Of a stretch of 26,557 nucleotides of DNA, positions 1 through 7,215 are shown piece by piece. The DNA is taken from NCBI GenBank assembly GCA_002439285.1, contig DJTQ01000185.1, positions 1 to 26,557 on the forward strand, in the 5' to 3' direction. A model generated the notes under the pieces. That model was not told the origin of the DNA. It worked only from the letters and a program-made list of their open reading frames with translations, and searched no databases. A program made the translations under genes and the position numbers. Source of the DNA: Paenibacillaceae bacterium UBA6304. GTDB taxonomy: Bacteria > Bacillota > Bacilli > Paenibacillales > Paenibacillaceae. Every line of letters starts with the position of its first letter. The stretch's first letter is position 1.

Positions 1-529
1 AAGCGGACGTATTCTGAATGAGCATGCCGCGATCCTCGGGGAACCTGGGCGTGGAGGTTTCTTTAAAGGTGTACATTTTGCCGTCGGCATCCGTTACCCG
101 CTTCATCCCGTCCTTTACCTTGCCAATGTAGTTCATATAGTTCGGCATCCTATCTTTATACTGGGTTAGCTCAAGAAGTTGGCCTTGTTTGGCCATTTCG
201 GTCGTATCATAGAATAGTGGCGCCACGAAGAAGTCTGTCAGATCATCACTGGCAATCATGAGCTTGACCTTCTCGTCATATTCGGAAGACGGAATATAGT
301 TATAATCAATTTCTACCTTCTTGCCCATATAGGCTTCCATACGTTTGTGCCATTCCTTGCCTACCAGACTGTTCGGATTGTCCACGCCGCTTGCAGGCAG
401 TGTCACCGAGAAGCGCATTACCTCTTGATCGCCTCCCGTGGCGGCAGAATTCTTGGAGTTGCTCGAACATCCGGAAAAAACCATTAGCGCGGCCAAACCC
501 ATAGCCAGTATTTTTGCCAGTTTGTTCAT
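1..529 (-). CDS. Sugar ABC transporter solute-binding lipoprotein (partial, C-terminus beyond window)
   Basis: Extracellular binding protein that would capture a sugar or oligosaccharide and deliver it to the two permeases just upstream. I translated the minus strand from the ATG at 529, which follows a GGGGG ribosome site at 7 nt spacing, and the frame stays open to the window edge (176 residues). It starts with a lipoprotein signal: Lys at 3 and 6, a hydrophobic stretch, then FSGC with the lipidated Cys at residue 21, followed by a Ser/Asn-rich linker. The mature part (RFSVTLP, later KLMIASDDLTDFFV) matches the LplA/YtcQ-type family 1 binding proteins of Paenibacillus and Bacillus. It is the third gene of the leftward operon, 104 bp after the second permease. 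The substrate cannot be read from the sequence. The rest of the gene lies outside the window. Confidence 0.9.
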   Translation of the reverse strand, partial: MNKLAKILAMGLAALMVFSGCSSNSKNSAATGGDQEVMRFSVTLPASGVDNPNSLVGKEWHKRMEAYMGKKVEIDYNYIPSSEYDEKVKLMIASDDLTDFFVAPLFYDTTEMAKQGQLLELTQYKDRMPNYMNYIGKVKDGMKRVTDADGKMYTFKETSTPRFPEDRGMLIQNTSA

Positions 530-633
530 TCCATTTCCCCCTAATTTACATTTAATGGCTTCTTCAAATCTACTATTCATACCAGCAATGAACCGTCTGC
601 GCACCCACCTCCTTACATCGCCGCATTCGCACC

Positions 634-1530
634 TCAACCCTTGATCGAACCGACGAATACCCCCTTGGTGAAATGCTTTTGGAAGAACGGATAGATACAC
701 ATGATCGGAAACATGGTAATAACAATAACGCTCATTCGTACCGCCTTCGGATCAAGCGCCTCCCCTGGGGCATTGATGGCGACCGAGCCGCTTCCTACCC
801 GTCCTTGAATCGCAGTCGTATCTAAGGTGAACAGGTAGTTTCTTAACACCATCTGCAGAGGATACTTATCCTGATCCCGGAGATAAATCAGAGCCTCGAA
901 CCAGCCGTTCCAGCTTCCGACCAGACCGAATAACGCAAAGGTTGCAAACAGCGCTTTCGACAACGGCAGGATGATCTTGAACAGAACGACCAAATCATTC
1001 GCCCCGTCGATATAGGCGGAGTCCTTCAGCTCAGCAGGAATATTCAGAAAGAAAGTTCGAAATAGAAACACATTATAGGTGCTGATCGCTCCGGGAATAA
1101 TCATGACCCAAATCGTATCCAACAAGTGCAGATTGCGCATGAGAAGATAAGTCGGAATCAAGCCCCCGCCGAAGAACATGGTGATCATGAGGAAGATAGT
1201 AACAAATTTCTTACCCGCAAGCCCCGGAATCGTGAGCGGGTAGGCCAATAATGCCGTAAACAGCAGCATGATACCCGTAGAGCCAACCGCATAAATAATC
1301 GAATTCAGATACCCTTTAAAAATGTATTGATCCTTAAACACCGTAGCGTATGCTTCCAGATTAAATCCCTTAGGCCAAATCGTTACGCTTCCGGAGGAGA
1401 TGTACTTTGTGCCGCTTAGCGATGTAGCGATAATGTTAAGAATCGGATATAACACGACTACCAGGATGAACAGCATGATAACCACGTTTATTACATCGAA
1501 AGCTCTAGAACCCAAGTTAGCCTTTTTCAA
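634..1530 (-). CDS. Carbohydrate ABC transporter permease, LplC/YtcP-like
   Basis: Inner-membrane permease of a CUT1 (MalG-side) sugar importer. The protein has about six hydrophobic helices and the EAA-loop signature that contacts the ATPase (YIDGANDLVVLFKIILPLS), and ends in the family-typical KHFTKGVFVGSIKG. I chose the TTG at 1530 (298 residues, starting MKKANLGSRAFDVIN): an AGGTGG ribosome site precedes it by 7 nt, and LplC homologues start at this point. An ATG at 1581 would add 17 residues and overlap the upstream permease by 40 bp, so it is less likely. No ATP-binding subunit is encoded nearby; in Bacillus and Paenibacillus such transporters use a shared MsmX/MsmK ATPase encoded elsewhere. 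Confidence 0.95.
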   Translation of the reverse strand: MKKANLGSRAFDVINVVIMLFILVVVLYPILNIIATSLSGTKYISSGSVTIWPKGFNLEAYATVFKDQYIFKGYLNSIIYAVGSTGIMLLFTALLAYPLTIPGLAGKKFVTIFLMITMFFGGGLIPTYLLMRNLHLLDTIWVMIIPGAISTYNVFLFRTFFLNIPAELKDSAYIDGANDLVVLFKIILPLSKALFATFALFGLVGSWNGWFEALIYLRDQDKYPLQMVLRNYLFTLDTTAIQGRVGSGSVAINAPGEALDPKAVRMSVIVITMFPIMCIYPFFQKHFTKGVFVGSIKG

Positions 1531-1541
1531 TATCCCACCAC

Positions 1542-2456
1542 CTAGAACAAACTCGTATCTGATAATTTTCGGCTCATCCAATTCGTCAAGAACAACATAA
1601 TAAAGGAAATGAAAGACATGAATAATCCAATGGCCGTCGTGTATTCATATTGCGCGCCCAGTATACCTTGTCGATAAACATAGGATCCGATGACATCCGC
1701 CACTTCGTAAGTCTCAGGCGAATAGAGCAGAATGATCTTCTGGAAATCACTCCCGAGGATTCCCCCCACGGCGAATATCAATAAAATGATTGTGGTTGGC
1801 TTGAGCGATGGCCATGTGATATGCAACAATTTCTTCCATCGGCCCGCACCATCAACCTCGGCTACGTCGTACAGTGTTGGGTCTATTCCGCTTAATGCAG
1901 CAAGGTAAATGATCGTGCCGAACCCGACGCCCTGCCAGATCCCGGAAGAGATGAAGATGGTCCGGAAAAAGCTCGGCTCGAGAAGAAACATGACCGGATC
2001 TCCGCCAAAGAAGGCGAGAATATGGTTAAACAAACCGTCCCTCGCTGTAAATTCCTTAAGCAACCCCGCTACAATGACCACTGAGATAAAATGCGGGAAA
2101 TAAGAAACCGTCTGCACAAACTTCTTAAAAAACTTGTTTTTCAGTTCATTAAACAAGAGAGCCAATATAATTGGCGCCGGAAATGACCAAAACAGAGTAT
2201 ACAGACCGAGTAGTAATGTGTTCTTCAAAACCCTAAACGCCATGGGATCGTGAAAGAAGGCATTGAAGTACTTGAGCCCTACCCACTCACTTCCCCAGAT
2301 CCCCTTGGAAGCGCTGAAGTCTTTGAAAGCGATTAAAATTCCGTACATTGGGAAATAGTTAAAAATTAGCACCGTTAGAATACCTGGGAGCATCATAAGG
2401 TAGAGATAGCGATGCTTGAGTATTCTAGCAACTAGATTGCTATTGGTTGTCTTCAA
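1542..2456 (-). CDS. Carbohydrate ABC transporter permease, LplB/YteP-like
   Basis: Partner inner-membrane permease (MalF-side) of the CUT1 sugar importer, 304 residues. It begins with the basic N-terminus and first helix typical of the LplB group (HRYLYLMMLPGILTVLIFNY, then FPMYGI). It carries the EAA-loop signature LYDVAEVDGAGRWKKLLHITWPSL that docks on the ATPase. The start is a TTG at 2454-2456 preceded by a near-perfect AGGAGGTG at about 5 nt; no ATG offers a comparable site. It is the first structural gene of the leftward operon, read from the promoter at 2674-2702 through a leader of roughly 200 nt that carries the cre-like site. It is followed after 11 bp by the second permease. Confidence 0.95.
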   Translation of the reverse strand: MKTTNSNLVARILKHRYLYLMMLPGILTVLIFNYFPMYGILIAFKDFSASKGIWGSEWVGLKYFNAFFHDPMAFRVLKNTLLLGLYTLFWSFPAPIILALLFNELKNKFFKKFVQTVSYFPHFISVVIVAGLLKEFTARDGLFNHILAFFGGDPVMFLLEPSFFRTIFISSGIWQGVGFGTIIYLAALSGIDPTLYDVAEVDGAGRWKKLLHITWPSLKPTTIILLIFAVGGILGSDFQKIILLYSPETYEVADVIGSYVYRQGILGAQYEYTTAIGLFMSFISFIMLFLTNWMSRKLSDTSLF

Positions 2457-2548
2457 AGGAACACCTCCTGACTGGTATCATGTTGTAATCGGATACAGCC
2501 GCACTATGGGTCGCAGACGCATGAGGCCCGTAATTGGGTTCGCCTTAT

Positions 2549-2564
2549 ATGTAAGCGCATTCAT
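2549..2564. promoter_or_regulatory. cre-like catabolite-response element
   Basis: The 16 bases ATGTAAGCGCATTCAT fit the Bacillus CcpA consensus WTGNAANCGNWWNCAW at every fixed position. The site lies in the transcribed leader about 110 bp downstream of the predicted transporter promoter and about 90 bp before the first permease. In that position bound CcpA would act as a roadblock. CcpA control is inferred from the motif and the operon's sugar-uptake role. Confidence 0.75.
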
Positions 2565-2656
2565 TTTCACCTCCAGGATGTATCCTAACGCTCGTCGAAA
2601 ACGCCTTTGCCTCCGGCTACCGTCCCTACAGATATGAGCATCATGAGGTCTCACAG

Positions 2657-2692
2657 GTTGTTATGCTAAGTAGAAAATAACACATACTATCT
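2657..2692. promoter_or_regulatory. Candidate operator, copy A of a repeated 36-bp element
   Basis: This stretch matches 4778-4813 at 29 of 36 positions in the same orientation. Conserved blocks are GTTGTTATG at one end and AACACATACT at the other. It covers the -10 region and start site of the transporter promoter. The minus strand reads AGTATGTG, resembling the AAGTA half-site of the palindrome upstream of the GntR-LacI regulator gene. It is therefore a likely repressor operator; which regulator binds is inference. Confidence 0.5.
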
Positions 2693-2702
2693 AACCCGTC
2701 AA
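2674..2702 (-). promoter_or_regulatory. Predicted sigma-A promoter of the sugar transporter operon
   Basis: Read on the minus strand, this is TTGACG (2697-2702), a 17-bp spacer and TATTTT (2674-2679), directing transcription toward the permease at 2456. The spacing is ideal and the -35 differs from consensus at one base. The -10 and spacer are overlapped by a 36-bp element that recurs at 4778-4813, as expected for a repressible promoter. Confidence 0.65.
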
Positions 2703-2743
2703 TATATTAAAAACAAATTAATAATCACCTTTGACTGAGTATA

Positions 2744-3592
2744 CTATCTTTGGACAATTCCGAACTGACGATATAAATGCGGCGTCAGGCTATGTCTCCG
2801 TTTGAATAAATCATAGAAATAACTGACATTATCGAGCCCAATCTCCAAACTGATGTCCACGATCTCCATATCCGTGTTCAGAAGCAAATTCTCAGCGTAG
2901 GACATTCTTAGTTCGTTAATATACTGGGTTGGAGACATCCCGAGATACTTCCTGAACATTCTGCATACGTAGGCATGCGATTTGCCCGACAGTCCGACAA
3001 GCGCAGCGGTTCCCCGTGTGAAATGTTCCTTCTGTCTCGCTTCTCTGCATAGAGCCCTAAACCACTCCGGCTGTCCGTTAAATTCGATGTGATCCGCTTC
3101 GGCCTTAATGTACCGGGAGAACAGGTCAGTCAGGATGGCTCTCACCTCCGCTTTGACGGCCGGCTTCTTCTCCTGCGGAATCAGACTGAGCTGGTCCAGC
3201 CGGTACCGCACATATTCCTTCTCCGTTTTGGACAGCAAAGTCGACGGAGGCATGGCCGGCTCAAGCAGCCTTTCGCTCGGAAACCCTTCTCCCAAGAAAG
3301 CAATCAGGTCGTCCAGAACCTCCCGATGGAACGACAAATTGATGAACTGGCAATCGCTATCCGTCGTCTGCTCATAATAATGAACGTCCCGGTCACGTAT
3401 GAACACGAGTGTATTCTCCTGCAGCAGCTGCCGGTTGCCGTTAATGACATGCACAACGCTTCCCTTCAGGATAAGAAACAATTCAAAGAAGTCATGAGTA
3501 TGCATGCCGATCGTATCGTGCACCGAAGCGATCAGCCGATAGTGGGCCTGAATTTCAGAATCGATGCCGTCCGATGCAAGAAGCTTCAACAT
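2744..3592 (-). CDS. AraC family transcriptional regulator with N-terminal cupin-like sensor
   Basis: DNA-binding regulator, probably sensing the sugar handled by the adjacent transporter and DUF1861 protein. The N-terminal half is a cupin-like AraC ligand domain (signature MHTHDFFELFLILKG). The C-terminal ~100 residues are two helix-turn-helix motifs of the AraC/XylS type, including GKSHAYVCRMFRKYLGMSP and the closing signature DISLEIGLDNVSYFYDLFKR. I place the start at the ATG at 3592 (282 residues), behind AGGGGG at 10 nt, because relatives begin shortly before the cupin. A TTG at 3631 behind GGAGG at 8 nt and an ATG at 3667 are longer alternatives. It sits between the transporter operon and the divergently read DUF1861 gene and could control either. 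Confidence 0.9.
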   Translation of the reverse strand: MLKLLASDGIDSEIQAHYRLIASVHDTIGMHTHDFFELFLILKGSVVHVINGNRQLLQENTLVFIRDRDVHYYEQTTDSDCQFINLSFHREVLDDLIAFLGEGFPSERLLEPAMPPSTLLSKTEKEYVRYRLDQLSLIPQEKKPAVKAEVRAILTDLFSRYIKAEADHIEFNGQPEWFRALCREARQKEHFTRGTAALVGLSGKSHAYVCRMFRKYLGMSPTQYINELRMSYAENLLLNTDMEIVDISLEIGLDNVSYFYDLFKRRHSLTPHLYRQFGIVQR

Positions 3593-3747
3593 AGGCGATA
3601 TTCCCCCTCGTTCGTATATTGACCATGACAAGTAAAGTTCCTCCGATGTCAAAACACCATAATGCATTCAAAAATGGAGCAAGATTTGGGGCATAGCTAT
3701 CGATTAAGATAGAATTGTATTGAAGCCTGAAAGGAGATTTGCCAGAG

Positions 3748-4689
3748 ATGAACTTAATGGAACTGCGTCAGCAATTTGAAGCCAGCAAATGCATTTATGA
3801 AAGTGCCAAGCTTGTCTTCCGCGGAGTCGATGGCTTCGATGTCTATAATCCTTCGATTCCGTTTGAATGGAACGGCAAGCGCTACATTTACGGACGCGTG
3901 GAAAGACGCCATGAGTGGGCAAGGTCTTGGGTTCGCCTATTCGAGCAGAGCGGTCCTGACGAGTGGACAGCCGTGCCGGATACGATGATTTATCAGCTTG
4001 AAGACCCATATATTAGCGTAATCGATAAACAAGTCGTATTGGGCGGCACGCATGTTCGTAACAAGCAGGGGCGGCTCGATACGTTCTACGGATATTTCTA
4101 CAAAGGCCGCGATCTTCATGATCTCTACTACTTCACAACCGGCCCGGATTATATGAAGGATATTCGGCTCGTAGAGCTCCAGGACGGCAAGATCGGCGTC
4201 TTCTCCAGGCCGCGCGGCGAAGATGTGCGCAAGGAATTCGGAAGCGAATCCTTGGTGGGATTCACCATCATCGACAGCCTCGACGCCCTGTCTCCGGAAG
4301 TCATCGAGAGCGCCCCTTATATCCGCGGACTGTTCCAAGAGGATGAGTGGGGCGGCTGCAACCAGGCCTACTTGCTCGAGAGCGGGAAGATCGGCGTCAT
4401 CGGCCATATCTGCTATGCACAAGGAGATACATCGACCTATATGAACATGGCTTTCGTAGTGGACCCGCAGACCAACCAATTCTCGGATTTAAAAATCATC
4501 GGTACCCGTCCTTGTTATCCGGATGGCCCAGCCAAGAAGCTGCATCTGACCGACTGTGCCTTCACCGCCGGTATCGAGATGCGTCCCGACGGCAAGGTCA
4601 ACCTGTACAGCGGCATCGGCGACACCGAAGCGGGGCGCATCGTTATCGACTACCCGTTCGAGAAGGAAGGCGCCATCGTAACCTTCTAA
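3748..4689 (+). CDS. DUF1861 (MTP-1 family) protein, probable five-bladed beta-propeller carbohydrate-active protein
   Basis: About 313 residues with no signal peptide, so cytoplasmic. Recognisable DUF1861 features are VYNPSIPFEWNGKRYIYGR near the N-terminus, WVRLFEQ, YQLEDPYI, GGTHV, YFTTGPDYMKDIRLVEL, IGVFSRPRG, WGGCNQAYLL and the C-terminal LYSGIGDTEAGRIVIDYPF. Repeated 'substrate, then report' strands with Asp/Glu/Arg-rich turns resemble the five-bladed propellers of GH43 and GH130 enzymes, suggesting a glycoside hydrolase or phosphorylase acting on the imported sugar; this is inference, as the activity of DUF1861 is not established. The ATG at 3748 lies 11 nt after AAGGAG; a TTG at 3739 is too close to it and an ATG at 3757 is also possible. 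A terminator follows directly. Confidence 0.8.
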   Translation: MNLMELRQQFEASKCIYESAKLVFRGVDGFDVYNPSIPFEWNGKRYIYGRVERRHEWARSWVRLFEQSGPDEWTAVPDTMIYQLEDPYISVIDKQVVLGGTHVRNKQGRLDTFYGYFYKGRDLHDLYYFTTGPDYMKDIRLVELQDGKIGVFSRPRGEDVRKEFGSESLVGFTIIDSLDALSPEVIESAPYIRGLFQEDEWGGCNQAYLLESGKIGVIGHICYAQGDTSTYMNMAFVVDPQTNQFSDLKIIGTRPCYPDGPAKKLHLTDCAFTAGIEMRPDGKVNLYSGIGDTEAGRIVIDYPFEKEGAIVTF

Positions 4690-4706
4690 ATGAAATACCC
4701 AAGCAT

Positions 4707-4738
4707 CGAGCTGCCGGATTGCCCGGCGGCTCGTTTTG
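4707..4738 (+). terminator. Rho-independent terminator after the DUF1861 gene
   Basis: Eleven-base-pair stem CGAGCTGCCGG (4707-4717) against CCGGCGGCTCG (4723-4733), with one T-G pair, loop ATTGC and a TTTT run straight after. It lies 17 bp past the DUF1861 stop and separates it from the regulator gene. Confidence 0.85.
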
Positions 4739-4777
4739 ATGTCTGTTGGCGGTATGATATGGCGCAAGTATGGTAAA

Positions 4778-4813
4778 GTTGTTATGATAAGCAAAACAAA
4801 ACACATACTTTAT
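4778..4813. promoter_or_regulatory. Candidate operator, copy B of the repeated 36-bp element
   Basis: Second copy of the element at 2657-2692 (29/36 identical, same orientation). It sits about 190 bp upstream of the GntR-LacI regulator start. I see no convincing promoter at this copy itself, so it may be an auxiliary operator used for looping, or it may belong to a promoter too weak to recognise. Confidence 0.45.
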
Positions 4814-4936
4814 TTGACCACATAGTATTACATATATTCATGAAATTCAAACCTTTTATCTAATTTCGCTCCCTTTTCTGCTAAAATTCTGAAAATAGCC
4901 ACCTATTCGACATAATCTTTTTCCTGGATACGCTCC

Positions 4937-4973
4937 AAGTACGTATACTTTTTAAAGTGATGTGCGCTATAAT
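4937..4973 (+). promoter_or_regulatory. Predicted autoregulated promoter of the GntR-LacI regulator gene
   Basis: A perfect -10 TATAAT (4968-4973) lies 30 bp before the TTG start. The -35 region is poor and is covered by the palindrome AAGTA-CGTA-TACTT (4937-4950). AraR-type repressors bind sites built around GTACGTAC, and this palindrome contains GTACGTA, so repression of its own gene is a reasonable reading. Operator identity is inferred from family knowledge. Confidence 0.5.
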
Positions 4974-5003
4974 TGAGGAAATGTTGATACGAGGTGAATC
5001 TCT

Positions 5004-6077
5004 TTGAGCAAGAAGGACTTGGCTCTGCCAAAGTACCAAATGGTGAAAGACTATGTCTTATCCCAGATCGAGAATCAGGAATTTACGAAGGACGACCGGA
5101 TTCCCAGCGAGTCGGAATTCTCCAAGCTGCTGGATGTCAGCTCCATCACCGTCCGCAAGGCACTGTCGGAGCTGGTGAACGAGGGCGTAATCTACCGCGT
5201 CAGAGGGAAGGGAAGCTTTGTCGCCAGCCAAGCAGCCGTCCCGGAAAAGACCTCAAATCTGGTAGCCTTCGTCATCTCCGGCATCGACCTGTACGATAGT
5301 TCGTATATGCAGATCATGAGGGGCATTCAATCCTTTCTAGGCAAGCAGGGCTGCAAACTGATCATCGAATTCGTGGAGAACGACTTCGACCAGGAACGAG
5401 AGCTCGTTCTGGAGCTGATTCAAACGGAATTAAGAGGAATCCTCATCTATTCCTCTAATCCCGAAGCGGCAAAGGGCTATCTCGGAGAAATTCGCAAAAA
5501 GGCGATTCCGTTCGTGATGATCGATCGTTCCCCTTCCGGCTATCCGGTCAACGTCGTCACCTGCAACAACCACGACGGAGCTTATGAAGCCGTAGAATAC
5601 TTGATCAAGCAGGGGCATCGCCGAATCGGATTCGCGGCTTACGATTACTACCTGAGCCCGGAGGTTGACAGATATAACGGTTATTTCAACGCCATGTCGA
5701 ATGCGACCCTTCCGATCCCCGAGTCACTCTTGTTCTTAGACAAGGAACTAGACTACGCTGCGCTCGCGCGCCTTATCCAAACTGGGGAGCTGACCGCGCT
5801 GTTCTGTGCGAACGACAAGCGAGCCCTTGAGGCAATCGAGCAGCTCACCGCACTTGACATTCGCATCCCCGAACAAGTATCTCTCATGGGCTTTGACGAT
5901 TTCGAGAGCTCCAAATTCGCCAAGGTCGCCTTGAGCACAGTGAAACAATATTTCGACGTCCTCGGCTACGAGAGCGCCAAGCTGCTGTTCGAAATTACCG
6001 AAGGCTCCTCTTACGGCAATAAGAAGGTCATGTTGCCTACAAGTTTGGTGATACGGGATACGATCAAGCCGGTTTGA
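5004..6077 (+). CDS. GntR-LacI chimeric repressor (AraR-like)
   Basis: Sugar-responsive repressor, 357 residues. Residues 9-74 are a GntR winged helix (DRIPSESEFSKLLDVSSITVRKAL, then GVIYRVRGKGSFVA). Residues 85-350 are a LacI/periplasmic-binding-protein-like effector domain with the typical blocks LVAFVISGIDLYDSSYMQIMRGIQ, GILIYSS, FVMIDRS, NHDGAYEAVEYLIKQGHRRIGF and VSLMGFDDFESSKFA. This architecture is that of AraR, the arabinose repressor of Bacillus. The start is a TTG at 5004 preceded by GAGGTGA at 6 nt. The operator-like palindrome at 4937-4950 implies autoregulation, and the related element over the transporter promoter suggests that operon is its target. The inducer is unknown, and arabinose genes are not visible here. 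Confidence 0.92.
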   Translation: MSKKDLALPKYQMVKDYVLSQIENQEFTKDDRIPSESEFSKLLDVSSITVRKALSELVNEGVIYRVRGKGSFVASQAAVPEKTSNLVAFVISGIDLYDSSYMQIMRGIQSFLGKQGCKLIIEFVENDFDQERELVLELIQTELRGILIYSSNPEAAKGYLGEIRKKAIPFVMIDRSPSGYPVNVVTCNNHDGAYEAVEYLIKQGHRRIGFAAYDYYLSPEVDRYNGYFNAMSNATLPIPESLLFLDKELDYAALARLIQTGELTALFCANDKRALEAIEQLTALDIRIPEQVSLMGFDDFESSKFAKVALSTVKQYFDVLGYESAKLLFEITEGSSYGNKKVMLPTSLVIRDTIKPV

Positions 6078-6101
6078 AGGCTGCCGGTGTCTCCCTCCCA
6101 T

Positions 6102-6145
6102 AAGAAAGGCCACCCTCAAAGGTCCTCAAGGGTGGTCTTTCTTTG
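6102..6145. terminator. Bidirectional terminator between convergent regulators
   Basis: Fifteen-pair stem (6102-6116 with 6129-6143, one G-T pair) built around CCACCCT/AGGGTGG, with a 12-nt loop. The arms end in A-rich and T-rich flanks, so it can terminate both the rightward GntR-LacI gene and the leftward AraC gene that ends at 6168. Confidence 0.8.
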
Positions 6146-6167
6146 CTTTAAAAATATTGCAGTTGCT

Positions 6168-6995
6168 TTACCGCGTACAAGCCCGATACGAAGTCGGCGA
6201 TATGCCCGCGTGACTTTTGAACTGGCGGGAGAAATGAGCGAGCTGCATGCCCAGTTGCTCGGCAATTTCGGCAATGCTGGTGTCCGTGAAGGTCAATAGC
6301 CGCTTAGCCTCTTCCATCCGCTTTTGCTGCACGTAATGCATAGGGGTGACGCCCATGATCTTTTTGAAATAAGGAATAAAATAGTTCGGATGCAAGTGTA
6401 CGAGGTGGGCTAACGCTTCGATCTCGATCGACTCGCACAGGTGCTCCTGAATATACGCCAGCACTTTTCCCAGCTTGTTTCGTTCCGTCATCTGCATGTA
6501 ATCCTTCAAATAATCGCGATACCCTCCCTCCTCCAGACAGCACGCAATCAGATTCAGCAGACAGGCCTGCATCCGCAGCCCGGCGAAAGGACCGCCGCTC
6601 TGAAATTGGTGAATCATCTCTTCGAACGTCATACGGACGTACTCGGGATTATGGACATCGCTGATATAGAGCTTGCTCCCCGCATGAAACAGCGGCCACC
6701 CACCCACTTGGGCATCAAAATGGCAAAAGTATCTGGAATACGGATTGTCGGGATTGGTATACGTCGTTTGGCTGGAGCCCGCAGGCATGATCATCAATTG
6801 ATTGGGGCGCGGGTAATACGTCTCGCCATTGATCATGACGGACCCTTCCCCTTGAGGAATAAAATACAGCCGGTTAAAGCTCGGGGACAGCTCCGTCCGG
6901 TTCCAGCCCGGAAGACCGCTTTTCAGTTGGGCGTGTGTTACCGTTACGGTCAAGCTTTCGGGCATCCTCCCGGCCAGAAGCTCCATTTCATTCAT
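6168..6995 (-). CDS. AraC family transcriptional regulator
   Basis: Probable activator of the divergent oxidoreductase operon, about 275 residues. The N-terminal half is a cupin-type AraC ligand domain (NRLYFIPQGEGSVMINGETYY, PNQLMIMPAGSSQTTY). The last ~100 residues hold the two AraC helix-turn-helix units (IEALAHLVHLHPNYFIPYFK, then TDTSIAEIAEQLGMQLAHFSRQFK). Two adjacent ATGs exist, at 6998 and 6995; the second stands 5 nt after GGGGAG and is the better start. The 220-bp gap to the divergent dehydrogenase gene must hold both promoters, though I could not recognise clear -35/-10 boxes there. Confidence 0.9.
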   Translation of the reverse strand: MNEMELLAGRMPESLTVTVTHAQLKSGLPGWNRTELSPSFNRLYFIPQGEGSVMINGETYYPRPNQLMIMPAGSSQTTYTNPDNPYSRYFCHFDAQVGGWPLFHAGSKLYISDVHNPEYVRMTFEEMIHQFQSGGPFAGLRMQACLLNLIACCLEEGGYRDYLKDYMQMTERNKLGKVLAYIQEHLCESIEIEALAHLVHLHPNYFIPYFKKIMGVTPMHYVQQKRMEEAKRLLTFTDTSIAEIAEQLGMQLAHFSRQFKSHAGISPTSYRACTR

Positions 6996-7215
6996 CATTT
7001 CTCCCCGTCCTCTACGTGGATTTCACTTCTCTTTTGATTGTAGCATTGCGGACGGCATTTAACACTTTCACCTTAATTTTGTGCAAAAGACGCTTAATCT
7101 TTGTCATTCTCATTCCCGGATATTCAAGCTAAGCTAATAGCGTCAAATAGAAAACCAACCTTATATATGCGTGCACAATTATGACTCGATAATAGAAAGG
7201 CAGGGATCGATCAAT

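Noticed and set aside
3089..3622. 177-codon plus-strand frame opposite the AraC regulator
   Set aside because: The minus strand clearly encodes an AraC protein here, and the plus-strand translation has no recognisable domain.
3937..4479. 180-codon minus-strand frame opposite the DUF1861 gene
   Set aside because: It lies inside a recognised protein-coding gene and shows no family signature or ribosome site.
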